From assembly GCA_032433595.1 (NCBI GenBank), contig JASWJB010000318.1, positions 1 through 51,222 on the forward strand: a stretch of DNA of 51,222 nucleotides. Reading direction: 5' to 3'. Below the pieces are notes generated by a model. The model was not told the origin of the DNA. It did no database searches and saw only the letters and a list, made by a program, of their open reading frames with translations. Source of the stretch: Conoideocrella luteorostrata (taxonomy: Eukaryota > Ascomycota > Sordariomycetes > Hypocreales > Clavicipitaceae). Position numbers and translations under genes: made by a program. Shown here in pieces: positions 35,670 through 46,025 of the stretch. How positions within the stretch are numbered: position 1 is the first letter of the stretch; each line of letters opens with the position of its first letter.

Positions 35670-36387
35670 ATGGCCTCCAGTAAGCCCTTGCTCGCCCTGC
35701 GCGGGTCGCGACACGACAGGACAGAATAAGTGACTAACTGCTGCTTCCAGACTTTGAGGATGTTGCTAGTATGTTTGCATGTCTAGCTGGGACATTTTCT
35801 GACGGTTCTGGGATTCAAACCTAACCCTGCTGCGCAGAGCAATTCATCGAATTCTACTACAACACTTTCGACACCGACCGCAAAAACCTCAGCAGTCTCT
35901 ACGTACGTGACTTATGTGCGCCTCTGATCATACCGGCCAGATACTGACTTGGGACGACATCGCGATAGCGCGAGAACTCTATGCTTACTTTCGAGTCTGC
36001 GTCTTCTCTCGGAGTCAACAACATTGTCGAGAAGCTTGCTGTATGCAATGCCCTCTTATTATCATGACATGCCCAACGATCAAGTGCTGACCGCGAACCT
36101 TGCGTACACAGGGCCTTCCCTTCCAGAAGGTGAAGCACCAGGTTTCTACGCTCGATGCCCAACCCTCTAACGATACTGGCGGCATCATCATCCTTGTTAC
36201 CGGCCAGCTCTTGGTACGCAGAACCACAAGCATCGGGCCATTATGTATTGTACTGACAATGTACGCAAACTTTTAGGTCGACGAGGAGCAGCGCCCCATG
36301 AACTTTTCCCAGTCATTCCAGCTCAGCCGTGATCCCGCCGGCCAGTACTTTGTTTATAACGACATCTTCAAGTTGGTCTTCGGTTAG
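35670..36387 (+). CDS. NTF2: Nuclear transport factor 2
   Basis: Six exons: 35670-35679, 35751-35768, 35838-35902, 35969-36040, 36112-36213 and 36277-36387; 378 bp, 125 aa, exactly the length of yeast Ntf2. NTF2 returns Ran-GDP to the nucleus by binding Ran and FG nucleoporins. Conserved stretches include FIEFYYNTFDTDR, YRENSMLTFES, VEKLAGLPFQKV, STLDAQPS, GQLLVDEEQ and YFVYNDIFKLVFG. The first exon codes ten bases and the second is an 18-base micro-exon, so no single open frame shows the N-terminus; both joins restore the expected MASNFEDVAKQF. All five introns have GT-AG borders (55-75 bp or so). Its FG-repeat partner Nup98-96 is encoded about 27 kb away in the same window. Confidence 0.97.
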
Positions 36388-37655
36388 AATAACTCCGGTT
36401 GGAGGGAGCTTATGCTCGACTTGATGAGTTGTGGAGGGCCTGGATAGAACCTGTACGAATCATTCGATGCGGGTTACTATAGACGCTAGTGAGTAGTAGT
36501 AGGATTGGGAAGGAGATGGTATGGTTCGCTTAAGATTACGATCCTGTCATGTTTTCTGGCTGCAGACCTTTAGATCAACCATTAGCAAGCTCCATCGAAA
36601 GTCAATCAAGATATGCACAGCATAAAATTTAGTACCCGATTTCTAGATGCTCCTCTGTTGCGAGAATATACTAGTACGTGATTGCAGGGTCCTTTTCCTT
36701 ACTGACCATCATTCAACCTACATATGCGGCACAAAGTCCTTGCGTACCTGCCGGTACGGCATGAACCGGCCAAGCAGCTAGGAGGCCTGACATGGAATTA
36801 ATAATAGAATACTTCAGCACTTGTTTGACACAATGCTCATCAAGTAGAAGCAGCCTTAAAAGCCTAAGGCTGGTATACAAAGTATTAAGCATTTATTTTG
36901 ATTGCTCTACGGCGTAGTGACGGCGGCGTTGACAATACCCGAACATGTGCAACAACTTAGTGCCTCCCCATTGTACTTGACGCCTAAGTTGTGGTCAGCT
37001 TGGCGGAACCAGTCGTTGGCTTCTTCCTCGCGAAAATTAGTGGAACTGAGAAAGCAGAAGCACACCTGAAAACACGACTCACGATGGGTGAAATAAATAT
37101 ATGAGCTAAAATGGGAAACCTATCGTTGGTTGTGCTGTAAAGCTGTGTCCTAGAGGGGTACTTGCCGGATACATTTAGCGCAAAAGAGATCAGTCCAGGC
37201 AAGCATGTCAAAGCCGACAAAGACTACGCAATACACATATACACATTGAAGGAAAAGAAGAAGAAGAAGTGACGAAAGAAAAAGAAAAAAAAATCCCCCG
37301 TAGAAGGCTACACAGAGGTCGAAAATTAACTAACCACTTGACGACCCGATGCAAAAGTCTATGGCAAGTTACCCAGCACCCACGGAGTTTACATCGCAAA
37401 AGCATTGAGAAGTTGCACTGTAGGACTAGGTTCCTCGGATGTTTTCCACAGTGCTTTACGGAGTACAGTACGCGGTCGCACTTAAAGGATTGTTGCTGAG
37501 AGGGGTACATGGTGGGTACAAGTGTTGCCACGGCAATTATGTCATTGCAGTTGGCGCGCAGCTGGTCCAGCCAACACCAAAGAAACATTGCACCTGTGAA
37601 CAACGGACCGTGCATTTGTTCATGGCCGGTTCAACTCCTCACGCACAACGACTCA
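36388..37655. other. 1.27-kb intergenic region, NTF2 / SNF2 gene
   Basis: NTF2 3' UTR and SNF2 promoter. One TACGGAGTA (37457-37465) lies about 190 bp before the chosen SNF2 start. A purine-rich GAA/AAAG tract lies at 37250-37292. No other gene is recognised. The open frame upstream of 37656 in the SNF2 frame lacks family resemblance and is treated as leader. Confidence 0.45.
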
Positions 37656-40600
37656 ATGAGCGCTACCAACCGTCAGAAGCCGGGCGCAAGTTTTGCATTT
37701 AAACCCAGGAATAACATTGCTTCCTGGGAAAATCCAGACGTCTTCAGTTCTTCTTCTTCTCCAAACAAAACAAAGAATAGCCCTACCCAAATCTTGTCCA
37801 ATAACCACGACAACGCCACCGCGCTTCGAGATATTAGCACCATGGTTAATGAACGAGTCCCCCCAAAAGGAGCCAGTCAACCCAGCGCCAAAAATGAAGC
37901 CACTTTCGATTTCGATGACGATTTTGATAAACTGCATCGGGCGTTTGGTTCTGTCAAGGCCGAAGCTCGACAGGGTATTGACCTGTTGAGTCTTGGTGCC
38001 AACAGTGGCCGCCCAACATTTGGACACCCGGCGAAAATGATGTCGTCTCGTAAGCAGAAGGCAGACGTTTTTATTCACCAGAAGAGTCGTCCTGAGCACC
38101 ACCTCGGCGGTACCAGAGTCTCGGGACCGCGGCCTCCAGCTTACCAAGATCGCAAGCCTCCCCAGCTGCCAGTTTTCAACTCAAATGTCGAGCCAAAGGT
38201 GAAACCTTCCTATGCCGACGAAGTATTCTATACCGACCCTACAAAAGCAAACGAAGACCTGAAAGCCTTGCTGGAAGGCGGTATGGAAGATGAAGAGGAG
38301 GGCGAGGAGGATCAACCCGAGACACAACAGCTGGAATCCCAAGACAGCACGACAAAGCGGAGCTTAGATTCAAGACAGAAAGAGGAAACAGCATTCCCGG
38401 CACCGAAAGCTAAAAAGGAGAGTCCTATTGGACAGGATGGCTCGGTCAAAGGGCTCAAAGTGAAGCTGCTACCTCATCAGGTCGAAGGTGTAGATTGGAT
38501 GCGCGGCCGAGAGCTTGGTCCTGTTAAAAAAGGAAAAGTACCCAAAGGTGGTCTTTTGGCTGATGACATGGGTTTGGGGAAAACATTGCAAAGTATCTCC
38601 CTTATTCTCACCAACCGCAAGCCAGGAAAGGACAGCGTTGGCTGGAAGAAACAGTTTGAAGGGATGGAAAAGACAACACTTGTAGTTGCACCACTTGCAT
38701 TGATCAGACAGTGGGAACATGAGATCCAAGACAAAGTTGAAAAGTCGCACGGCCTCAAAATTTTGGTTCACCACGGCCCGCAAAGAACCAAAGACTTCAA
38801 GGAGATGGCCAAGTATGATGTTGTTGTGACGACTTTCCAAATTCTAGTCTCTGAGCATGGAAGTTCATCAGATGCTGATGACGGAGTCAAGGTGGGCTGC
38901 TTCGGTCTACGTTGGTGGCGAGTCATCTTGGACGAAGCACACACTATCAAAAACCGCAATGCGAAAGGCACAAAGGCGTGCTATGCACTTCGTTCCGAGT
39001 ATCGATGGTGTTTATCTGGTACCCCGATGCAGAACAACTTGGATGAACTTCAGTCTTTGGTCAGGTTCCTTCGCATCAGCCCTTATGACAACCTCAAACA
39101 GTGGAGGGAGCATATTGATCAGCCTATGAAGAATGGTAAAGGTCACATCGCTATCCGTAGACTACACAGCCTTCTTCGCTGTTTCATGAAGAGACGAACG
39201 AAGGAGATCTTGAAACGAGACGGTGCATTGAATCCCGGTGGCAAGCCAAGCGCTGAAGGTGAACCCTCCTCGACGGGCTTCAAACACACTGAGCGCAAGG
39301 TGGTTACAGTTTCTGCTAAGCTGGCTCCGGCCGAACGGAAATTCTACGACCGGCTAGAGGCTCGTGCTGACAAGAGCATGGAGGTGATGATGCAGAATAA
39401 ACTCAGCTACGCCAATGCATTTACTCTCTTGCTGCGCCTTCGGCAAGCCTGCAATCATCCAAAATTGGTGGAAGGCAAGTTGGAAAAGGACAAAGATGCT
39501 TTATCCACCGGCTCGAGCCAAAAGTCTCAAGATCTCGATCTAAATGCCGTAGTTGATATGTTCGCTGGCCTGGGAATCGTCACCAAGAGCTGTTCAATAT
39601 GCGGTGTAGAACTGGCACTAAATGATACAACGCTAGAACGGGATAATTGTGCCGAGTGTACTGCAGATCTGGAATATTTCAAAAGCCAGGAACAAGCGCA
39701 AATGAAAGAGCCTAAAAGGTCGAGGCGAAAGAAGAGTAAGAATCAAAAGGGGAAGAAAGTAGTAAGCACAGAGAATTCCTCGGAACAACCTAAGCAACGC
39801 GCTCGCCGACCTCGTAATAGAAACGCCGTGGTTGACAGTGATGATGAAGAGGAAGGCCCAGATGGCAGCTGGCTCGTACCTGAAGCAGAGCGTGGTGATT
39901 TGAATTTGGGCAAAGCAGGTGGTGAGGAGGACGAGAACGCCGAGGGAGGCGGCGATTGGATTGGGTCGGAGGACTCTGAAGATGATGCTGATGGCAATGA
40001 CCAAAGCAACCTGAGCAGCTTCGTCGTTGACGACGAGACGGCCAAGAAAGAAAAGGGATATCAATCCGTCGATGAGGCAGAAGATGATTCCTTGTTGTCG
40101 GTGGATGCACTCACTCAAGCTATGGCTGCTCAAACCCTCCAAGACGAGAAATCAAAATCCAAGGTAGACCTGACACTAGAGGCTGGATCTGCTTCTGAAG
40201 AAGACGACGAACATTCGGATTCGGATTCGGATTCAGACGAGACAGGCTCTGAGGCCTATTCATCCGACGAGGAAGACGATGACGACGATAGTGGAGGATG
40301 GCTCCGTTCCGGGAAGGAAACACAAGTTCTCGCATCCGCCAAGATTCGCGAACTATCTAAACTCCTCCATGCCGAAGCCGGCCAGCACAAATTCATCGTC
40401 TTTTCCCAATTCACCTCCATGCTCGATCTAGTCGAGCCGTTCCTCGACAAGGACGGGTTCGAATACGCCCGTTACGATGGGAGCATGAAGAATGATGCAC
40501 GTGAAGAAAGTCTTCGCCGCTTGCGCGAGGACAAAAACACTCGCATTCTACTCTGTAGCTTGAAATGTGGCAGTCTGGGGCTAAATTTGACGGCGGCCAC

Positions 40601-41055
40601 GCGCGTCATAATCGTAGAACCATTCTGGAATCCTGTACGTATACCTCCCTATCACTGTCTGCTGCATCTGCCATTACCGAACAACAACTGAAGCGTAATA
40701 GTTTGTCGAAGAACAAGCGATAGATCGTGTCCATAGACTCACTCAAACCATCGACGTGGTCGTCTACAAACTCACTGTTGCGGATACAGTAGAGGAGCGA
40801 ATCATAGATTTACAAAACAAGAAGCGTGAGTTGGCGGAGCAGACCATCGAGGGAGGAGCCAAGAAAGAAGCCCTCAAGTTGGGTCTGAATGAAATCATTG
40901 ATCTATTCAAGCCAGGTGGGCAGCAAGAGTCACGGGCACCTCCGGGACCGTTGGAAAATAAGAGAAAGCCCATGGCTGGCTCATCTTCGGGAGGTGTGCT
41001 GAGGAGAAACCCCCCAAGTAGGGAGGAGAGTGCCGTGTTTGGAAGGAGGTGGTGA
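37656..41055 (+). CDS. SNF2-family ATPase, Rad5/Rad16/TTF2-like
   Basis: Two exons, 37656-40634 and 40702-41055 (intron 67 bp); 1110 aa. The frame is open upstream to 37509, but MSATNRQKPGASFAFKPRNN at 37656 looks like the true N-terminus. ATPase motifs: LLADDMGLGKT (Walker A Lys about residue 309), DEAH (about 426-429), LSGTPMQN, and then IVFSQFTSMLDL, YDGSMK, CGSLGLNLTAATRVI and QAIDRVHRLTQT in the C-terminal lobe; the intron splits FWNP/FVEEQAIDR. Between the lobes is a long insertion with CSIC...CAEC (about 646-667), four Cys that fall short of a full RING, followed by long acidic D/E/S tracts. A Rad5/Uls1-type E3 role is therefore doubtful; a chromatin or transcription-remodelling ATPase is more likely. 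Probably nuclear. Confidence 0.9.
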
Positions 41056-41842
41056 GGAGGCCCTCCCTCGGGCCTAATTTGTGTAATGAATCAGCCGTAT
41101 GACGAATTTGCCTTTCTGGAGTTTAGGACGGTTGAGTTATACATCATGCATGAACTGGAAGACATGGGGATAGATTGAACATCAGGATGCGATAGATTTG
41201 AGATGAGTAGTGAGCATGGGATGATTATATTCTATCCTTTCCTTGAATTTCTGTGTCCATATAGTTTCATGAATGTGGGAGACATGGCAAGTATCTCTAT
41301 GTTGGTTGATTGGTTGAGATTGGTTGATTGATTGACATGAGTTTGCCACCTGCTATTGTACATCGTCCATCGGGCCCAGTACGAATGAATGACGTTGCGA
41401 GGAGGTTTCGGGAGGATGAACGGATAACATCATAGAGAGTTGTTGGGGCCTGAGGCTGGTTCTGCTTACCTCATGGACGTGTTGGCTACTAATAGATAAT
41501 AGAAGATAGAGCTGGAAATTGTCCAGCGAGGGTGAAAAGGGGGGGGGGGGATAATTAAGCAATGATTACGGACATATGGTGAATAAATATTATTACGGCG
41601 GCTGGGTTCGACACGTGGTCATTGGGGAGCGGCATGACTCAACTCAGTAAATAGATTTTACCTACATCCCCTTTCATGGACATGGTAACACGATGCCGAC
41701 TTGAATAAGTAGCAGCATCCGTTACAACTATATAAAAAATACGAAATATCACAAACTCCTGTAGGCTGATATCAAGAAGCATGGCCGGCCCCTGTTACGT
41801 CGTAAACCAAACCACCCCTGCCTGTACGGAACATATTATGGC
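41056..41842. other. Convergent 3'-3' gap, SNF2 gene / HSE1
   Basis: This 787-base gap lies between two stop codons. It has a G run at about 41540-41550 and a repeated TTGGTTGATTG-type stretch near 41301-41335. No gene is recognised. Confidence 0.5.
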
Positions 41843-44177
41843 TTAATAACTGCCGCCCTGGCGATAATAATCATTCGGCGATGGCCCATCGCTTGGTGGT
41901 ACATATGGCTTATACTGCGGCTGTTGCGGCTGTTGCGGCTGTTGCGGTTGGTGAGGCTGCTCCGGTCCTGCCTGACTAGGGAGACCATGTCGAGAGTCGT
42001 ACGCACTAGGTCCAGGAGGCTGCAATGGCGGAGAAGACATTGAGTTGGGTGGAGGAGGAGCCTGACCTGTTGGGGCGGGGGGGGGCTGATCAGGATTGTA
42101 TGATTGATATTGCTGGCCAAACGGGGGCCCGTTAGGATTGTGCGGCGCAATGGGAGAGTCGTACACTGATGTGGCGAGTTCTTGAGCACCATATGTGCTT
42201 TGAGGACGCTGCTGCTGCTGCTGCTGTTGTTGTGGTTGCTGGACTTGGGAATACGGAGCGTTTTGCGGAGGGGCTTGCTGAGAGTAAGGAGCGAAAGATT
42301 GCGGAGGAGGCGAGGATGGATTCACGGCGGCCGATTGCTTGCCGGCGGGAGGTGCCATGGGGGCATCGTCTCTTGGGGGGTATTGCTGTCCCTGCTGCGG
42401 CTGGGATGCAGGGCCGTGGGGGGGTATCTCGGCACCGGCGACGTAAAAGGGAGCGGGCGTGCCTTGGGCTTGGATGCCTTGAGGTTGGAAGTTGTTGTTG
42501 TTTGGAGGAGGGGAGCTGGTCTGGTAGTGAGGATGGTCTAATGAAACACGTCAGTTGCTGGTGATTTCGATTATGTTCCGGTGTACATGTTAAGTGCACA
42601 TACCTGCTGGAGGGGGCTGGTTGTAGTAAGGATCCTGCGAAGGCTGGCCCTGAGCATATCCTCCACCACCATAGCCCTGACCAGGCGGACCTGGACGCAC
42701 AACATACTGTTGATAATTGTGCTGAGGAGGGTGGGACATGGAAGATTCGAGCAGAGCTTCATAGTCTCGGCGGGCCTTGATGAACTTTTCATTGAGCTGT
42801 GTGAAGTCGTCTTGTCGAAGAAACACAATGTTAGATGCCAATACCGGACTTGCATACGGGGACATGTTGTGCTTACCCTTTTTTTGGGAGTACTTCTCGA
42901 TCAGCTTGATAAGCTTTGGCCGAATAGCCAAGGTTTGGTGGTACAGTTTCTGCTGCCATGGTTAGTGAATGATTCAAAATGGCCATCATGTATATCCGCC
43001 AAAGAGAGTATGCGTACTGAGATTTCTTCATTGTCCTCCTCACGGGGGGCCGTATTAGAAGCGCTCAACAAGGTAAGCAGCTTCTCAACATTCTTGATCT
43101 CCGCAAACACCTCGGCTTCCATCTGCGCTTCCCTTTGAAGCTCATCCGGCGTCGGATCCGTCAGCTTCTCTACGTAATTCAGAGGGAAGATACCCGTCTT
43201 GCCCTTGAGAGAACCTCGCCACCAATCCTTATACACACTCTCCAGAACGGCAATAACATCACCTTTCTTGAATTCAAGCTCGCCAGCCTCAGACGGAACG
43301 AAATCATACAGGGCACGGACTCTACTGACGGTAGCAGCAGTCGTGCCGGCGGGGACTACTGGCGCTGGTGATGATGATTCCTGTTGGTTGCTGGGCCCGG
43401 CCTGAGAGTTGGAGCTCCCCTGGGCAGACGTCTTCTTGCGCTCCTCTTCCTGCAAGCTCAGCTTCAAGGCCATTTGCAGCTCGTCATCTTCCTTCCGCCT
43501 GTCGGCATCCGTGAGTCCCTGCTTCTGGGGCGCACTGGGAGGATGAAGTGTCGGGTTGTTCTGCTTGAGACGGTGATAGGCGTCACTCATGATGCCCAGC
43601 TCGGCATCCTTGCTGAACATGTCCGTCCAGTCATTCATTTTCTCGAGGATCTTCGCCTTGACTTGGGTATGTGTGTTTCGGTCATTTGCCAGCTTGAGGA
43701 GAGCGTCGGTGAAGGCTCTGCTGGAAACTTCACGGTGCATGGGTTTGCCGCAATTCTGACACAGGGCGTGTGCGAGCTGTTAGGTATAGACGCATTAGCT
43801 TGATAATTTTATTCTGCCCTGGTTGATGTTTGGCAGCTCCGCTCCCTCGGACGATTTATTTGGGTGCAGTTTTGAACTTCAGATACACATACCTCCAAAG
43901 TATACAGCTGAACATTAGCATTCCGATGAGCAAGACGCTTCATCATGCTCTGAACAGCCTCCTTGGGCCCACTAGCCTCGCCGGTGACCTTGTCGCAGAC
44001 CTCGATGATGGCCCCCCAATCCTCAGAGGTCAAGTTCTCGTCGGTTGCCTTGGCTGTGAGCACAAGACGAACGGTTAGTTCAAAGAAGACAGAGAAAGCC
44101 AAAATCCGGCTGGCCAATACGGCGTGAAGCTTACCAACGACTTCGTCAAACGGCCCGGCCGCCTGTGCGCGAAACAT
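41843..44177 (-). CDS. HSE1: ESCRT-0 subunit Hse1 (STAM homologue)
   Basis: Six exons: 44135-44177, 43893-44053, 43018-43776, 42877-42952, 42604-42810 and 41843-42537; 1941 bp, 646 aa. With Vps27, Hse1 sorts ubiquitinated cargo into multivesicular bodies. The VHS domain fills about residues 8-145 (TDENLTSEDWGAIIEVCDKV, LAHALCQNCGKPMHREV). A UIM follows at about 163-182 (EDDELQMALKLSLQEEE) and an SH3 at about 220-273 (RALYDFVPSEAGELEFKKGD...GIFPLNYVEKL). A helical GAT-like core (QKLYHQTLAIRPKLIKLIEKYSQKK, DDFTQLNEKFIKARRDYEALL) is next, and the tail is Pro/Gln-rich with a polyQ run. Exon joins restore VVAKATDEN and SQKKDDFTQLN. A MITE lies 462 bp upstream of the start. Confidence 0.94.
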
Positions 44178-46025
44178 GTTTTACCGCTGCTGGCTTCTCC
44201 TCGTCGGTCGATGGTGTCGCTATGACGTTGCACGGCGGGTACCTCGTTCGTTGCGTTGCGGTGCGATGCTCCGTGCAAGTGTCGCCTTCCCAAGCGTGCG
44301 CGGTGAGATAAAATTGATAAGTGAGTCCAGTATTTGCTTTGGATATCTTGAAAAGCAGCAAAGGAATACACAACACGCATACACACAAAAAGCAACCAAG
44401 ACGGTGAGGCTGCTGCAGCTGGTACGGCTGGGTAGTTGACAGTTGAACAAGTCAAGAGAGGTTGGTCCTGGGCTGTGGATGGTCGAAGTGGCGTGCAAGT
44501 GCTACTAGTAAGTGGCTTAGGTGGTTAAGCAGGCACGCAGGCCCATCCCTGGTCCTTGCTTTTAGCTGGCACGCAGCTCCAAGCCTGACTTATTGATGTT
44601 AGCTATAACTACTCCCTCCGTACGGAGTACGGGCATGCGGGGGACAGTTTAATTGAGCCATTTCGTCCACATTGTCTAATTGACCCTTTTAATTTAAACG
44701 CCTTCTATAGATATAATTAAAGCTTATTATTAATAAAATCTATTACCTAAATAGCTATTTAAGTTATATAATAATTATACTTTTTTTTATTTTTTTTTTA
44801 TAAATTTTATCTTGTTTTTTGGTCGCTAAGGCATTATCTCTTGCGGAGTTAATGCCACCTCGATGGCTCAGTTAAACTGTCCCCCGCTTGACGGGGTAGT
44901 GCTTCGTACTCCGACCTCTGAGCCTGGACCCAGACAAGACCCTTCCATCTGTTCACTGGTGTTCGTCACTCTTCGCCATCCCCGCCGTCCCCGCCCACCG
45001 TCGTCATCGCAGGTTAGGTCCGTACGGAGTAGTTGGTTGGTCAGTCCTCAGCCTCAAGTCGACTACCCGGCATTATTACGTGGCTGCCACGCGCCACTTT
45101 GCACAGTCCTCACAAGCCTCATCATCCAACCCCATCATCTTCGGCTCACATACCCTCGCTTCATTGCAGCGAGGAGTACGGAGTATACAAGAAGTATACT
45201 TCGTACTGTAGTCCTGCCAATGCGCCGTACAGTAAGGCTATTACCACGGAGCAGGCTGATTGTCACTAATCTACAATGCCTTACGGAGGACCGAGTATTT
45301 CATCTGGCACTACCTGCATGACGCATGCGACCTGGCTACTCTCAGAACCACGTGCCACTCGACGCGCAACCATGGCTTCACACTCGCCACGTAATTTCTG
45401 TGTTGGACCTAATCTGTTGCGTGGTAGTACCGTCAAATTATTTTTTTATTTTTTTTTTGCCTCTTTCACATGCTTGAACCTACTTAGATTGTTGACCTTG
45501 TTCGACTTGGATCTGTATTGTATACATATTTTATATCCAATACCATCATATGACTGCTCTCAATTATGCAGGTGCTTCTGTTCAAATATCCAGTTCAATC
45601 TTGCTCACGCCTGTGATGCCCTATCTGTCTCGCCAAAATGAAATTTAGAACATCTGTCCAAAGAGAAACTCCGTTTCCATCTACCATTCTGTGCTGTCCC
45701 CCTAAGCACACGCCTTTGATTGGTACTTCCCCGTGAAACAAAAAAGTGAATAAAGGCCCAATGCCGCGCCACCTCAAACGCCGAGAGTTCGTTGTCCGTG
45801 AAGATTATGCAGCGCAAAGATGAAAATAAATCCAGCCAACCAACCAAACAGCGAAACAATGAAAGCAGTGCATGCTAGTACATCTGTTGTGGACAAGCTG
45901 GAATGTATACTCCAAGGTCCTCGCTTGGACAGTGTTCCTCAGCTATGCCAAATGCCTCTGCCATATGCATCTTTGTTCAATGATAACATGCCACCTCTCT
46001 GTCTCATGCAGATGGACACCAAGTT
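44178..46025. other. 1.85-kb intergenic region with MITE and TACGGAGTA motifs
   Basis: The HSE1 promoter is at left and the ATG13 3' flank at right. It holds MITE copy 3 (44639-44885) and TACGGAGTA at 44621-44629, 45023-45031 and 45177-45185; the first is part of a CTCCGTACGGAG palindrome ten bases before the MITE. T-rich stretches lie near 45437-45460. A 152-codon frame at 44863-45321 begins inside the MITE and is not accepted as a gene. Confidence 0.45.
44639..44885 (+). mobile_element. MITE-like element, copy 3 (247 bp)
   Basis: The longest copy, in the same orientation as copy 1. The left inverted repeat has one change (TTTAATTGAG for TTTAACTGAG); the right one is intact. It keeps the segment around 44673-44698 that copy 1 lacks. 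The right subterminal part (GGTCGCTAAGGC to TAATGCC) is identical to copy 1. Both ends are preceded by GC, giving GCGGGGGACAG outward. No transposase is present. Confidence 0.9.

Noticed and set aside
37509..37655. Upstream extension of the SNF2 reading frame
   Set aside because: The extra 49 residues have no family resemblance. MSATNRQKPGASF at 37656 is the more natural N-terminus.
39790..40310. Repeat-like acidic stretches in the SNF2 gene as a possible insertion
   Set aside because: The frame continues without break, and D/E/S-rich inserts between SNF2 lobes are common in this family.
44863..45321. 152-codon ORF starting in MITE copy 3
   Set aside because: It begins inside the element's terminal repeat and runs into non-conserved intergenic DNA.
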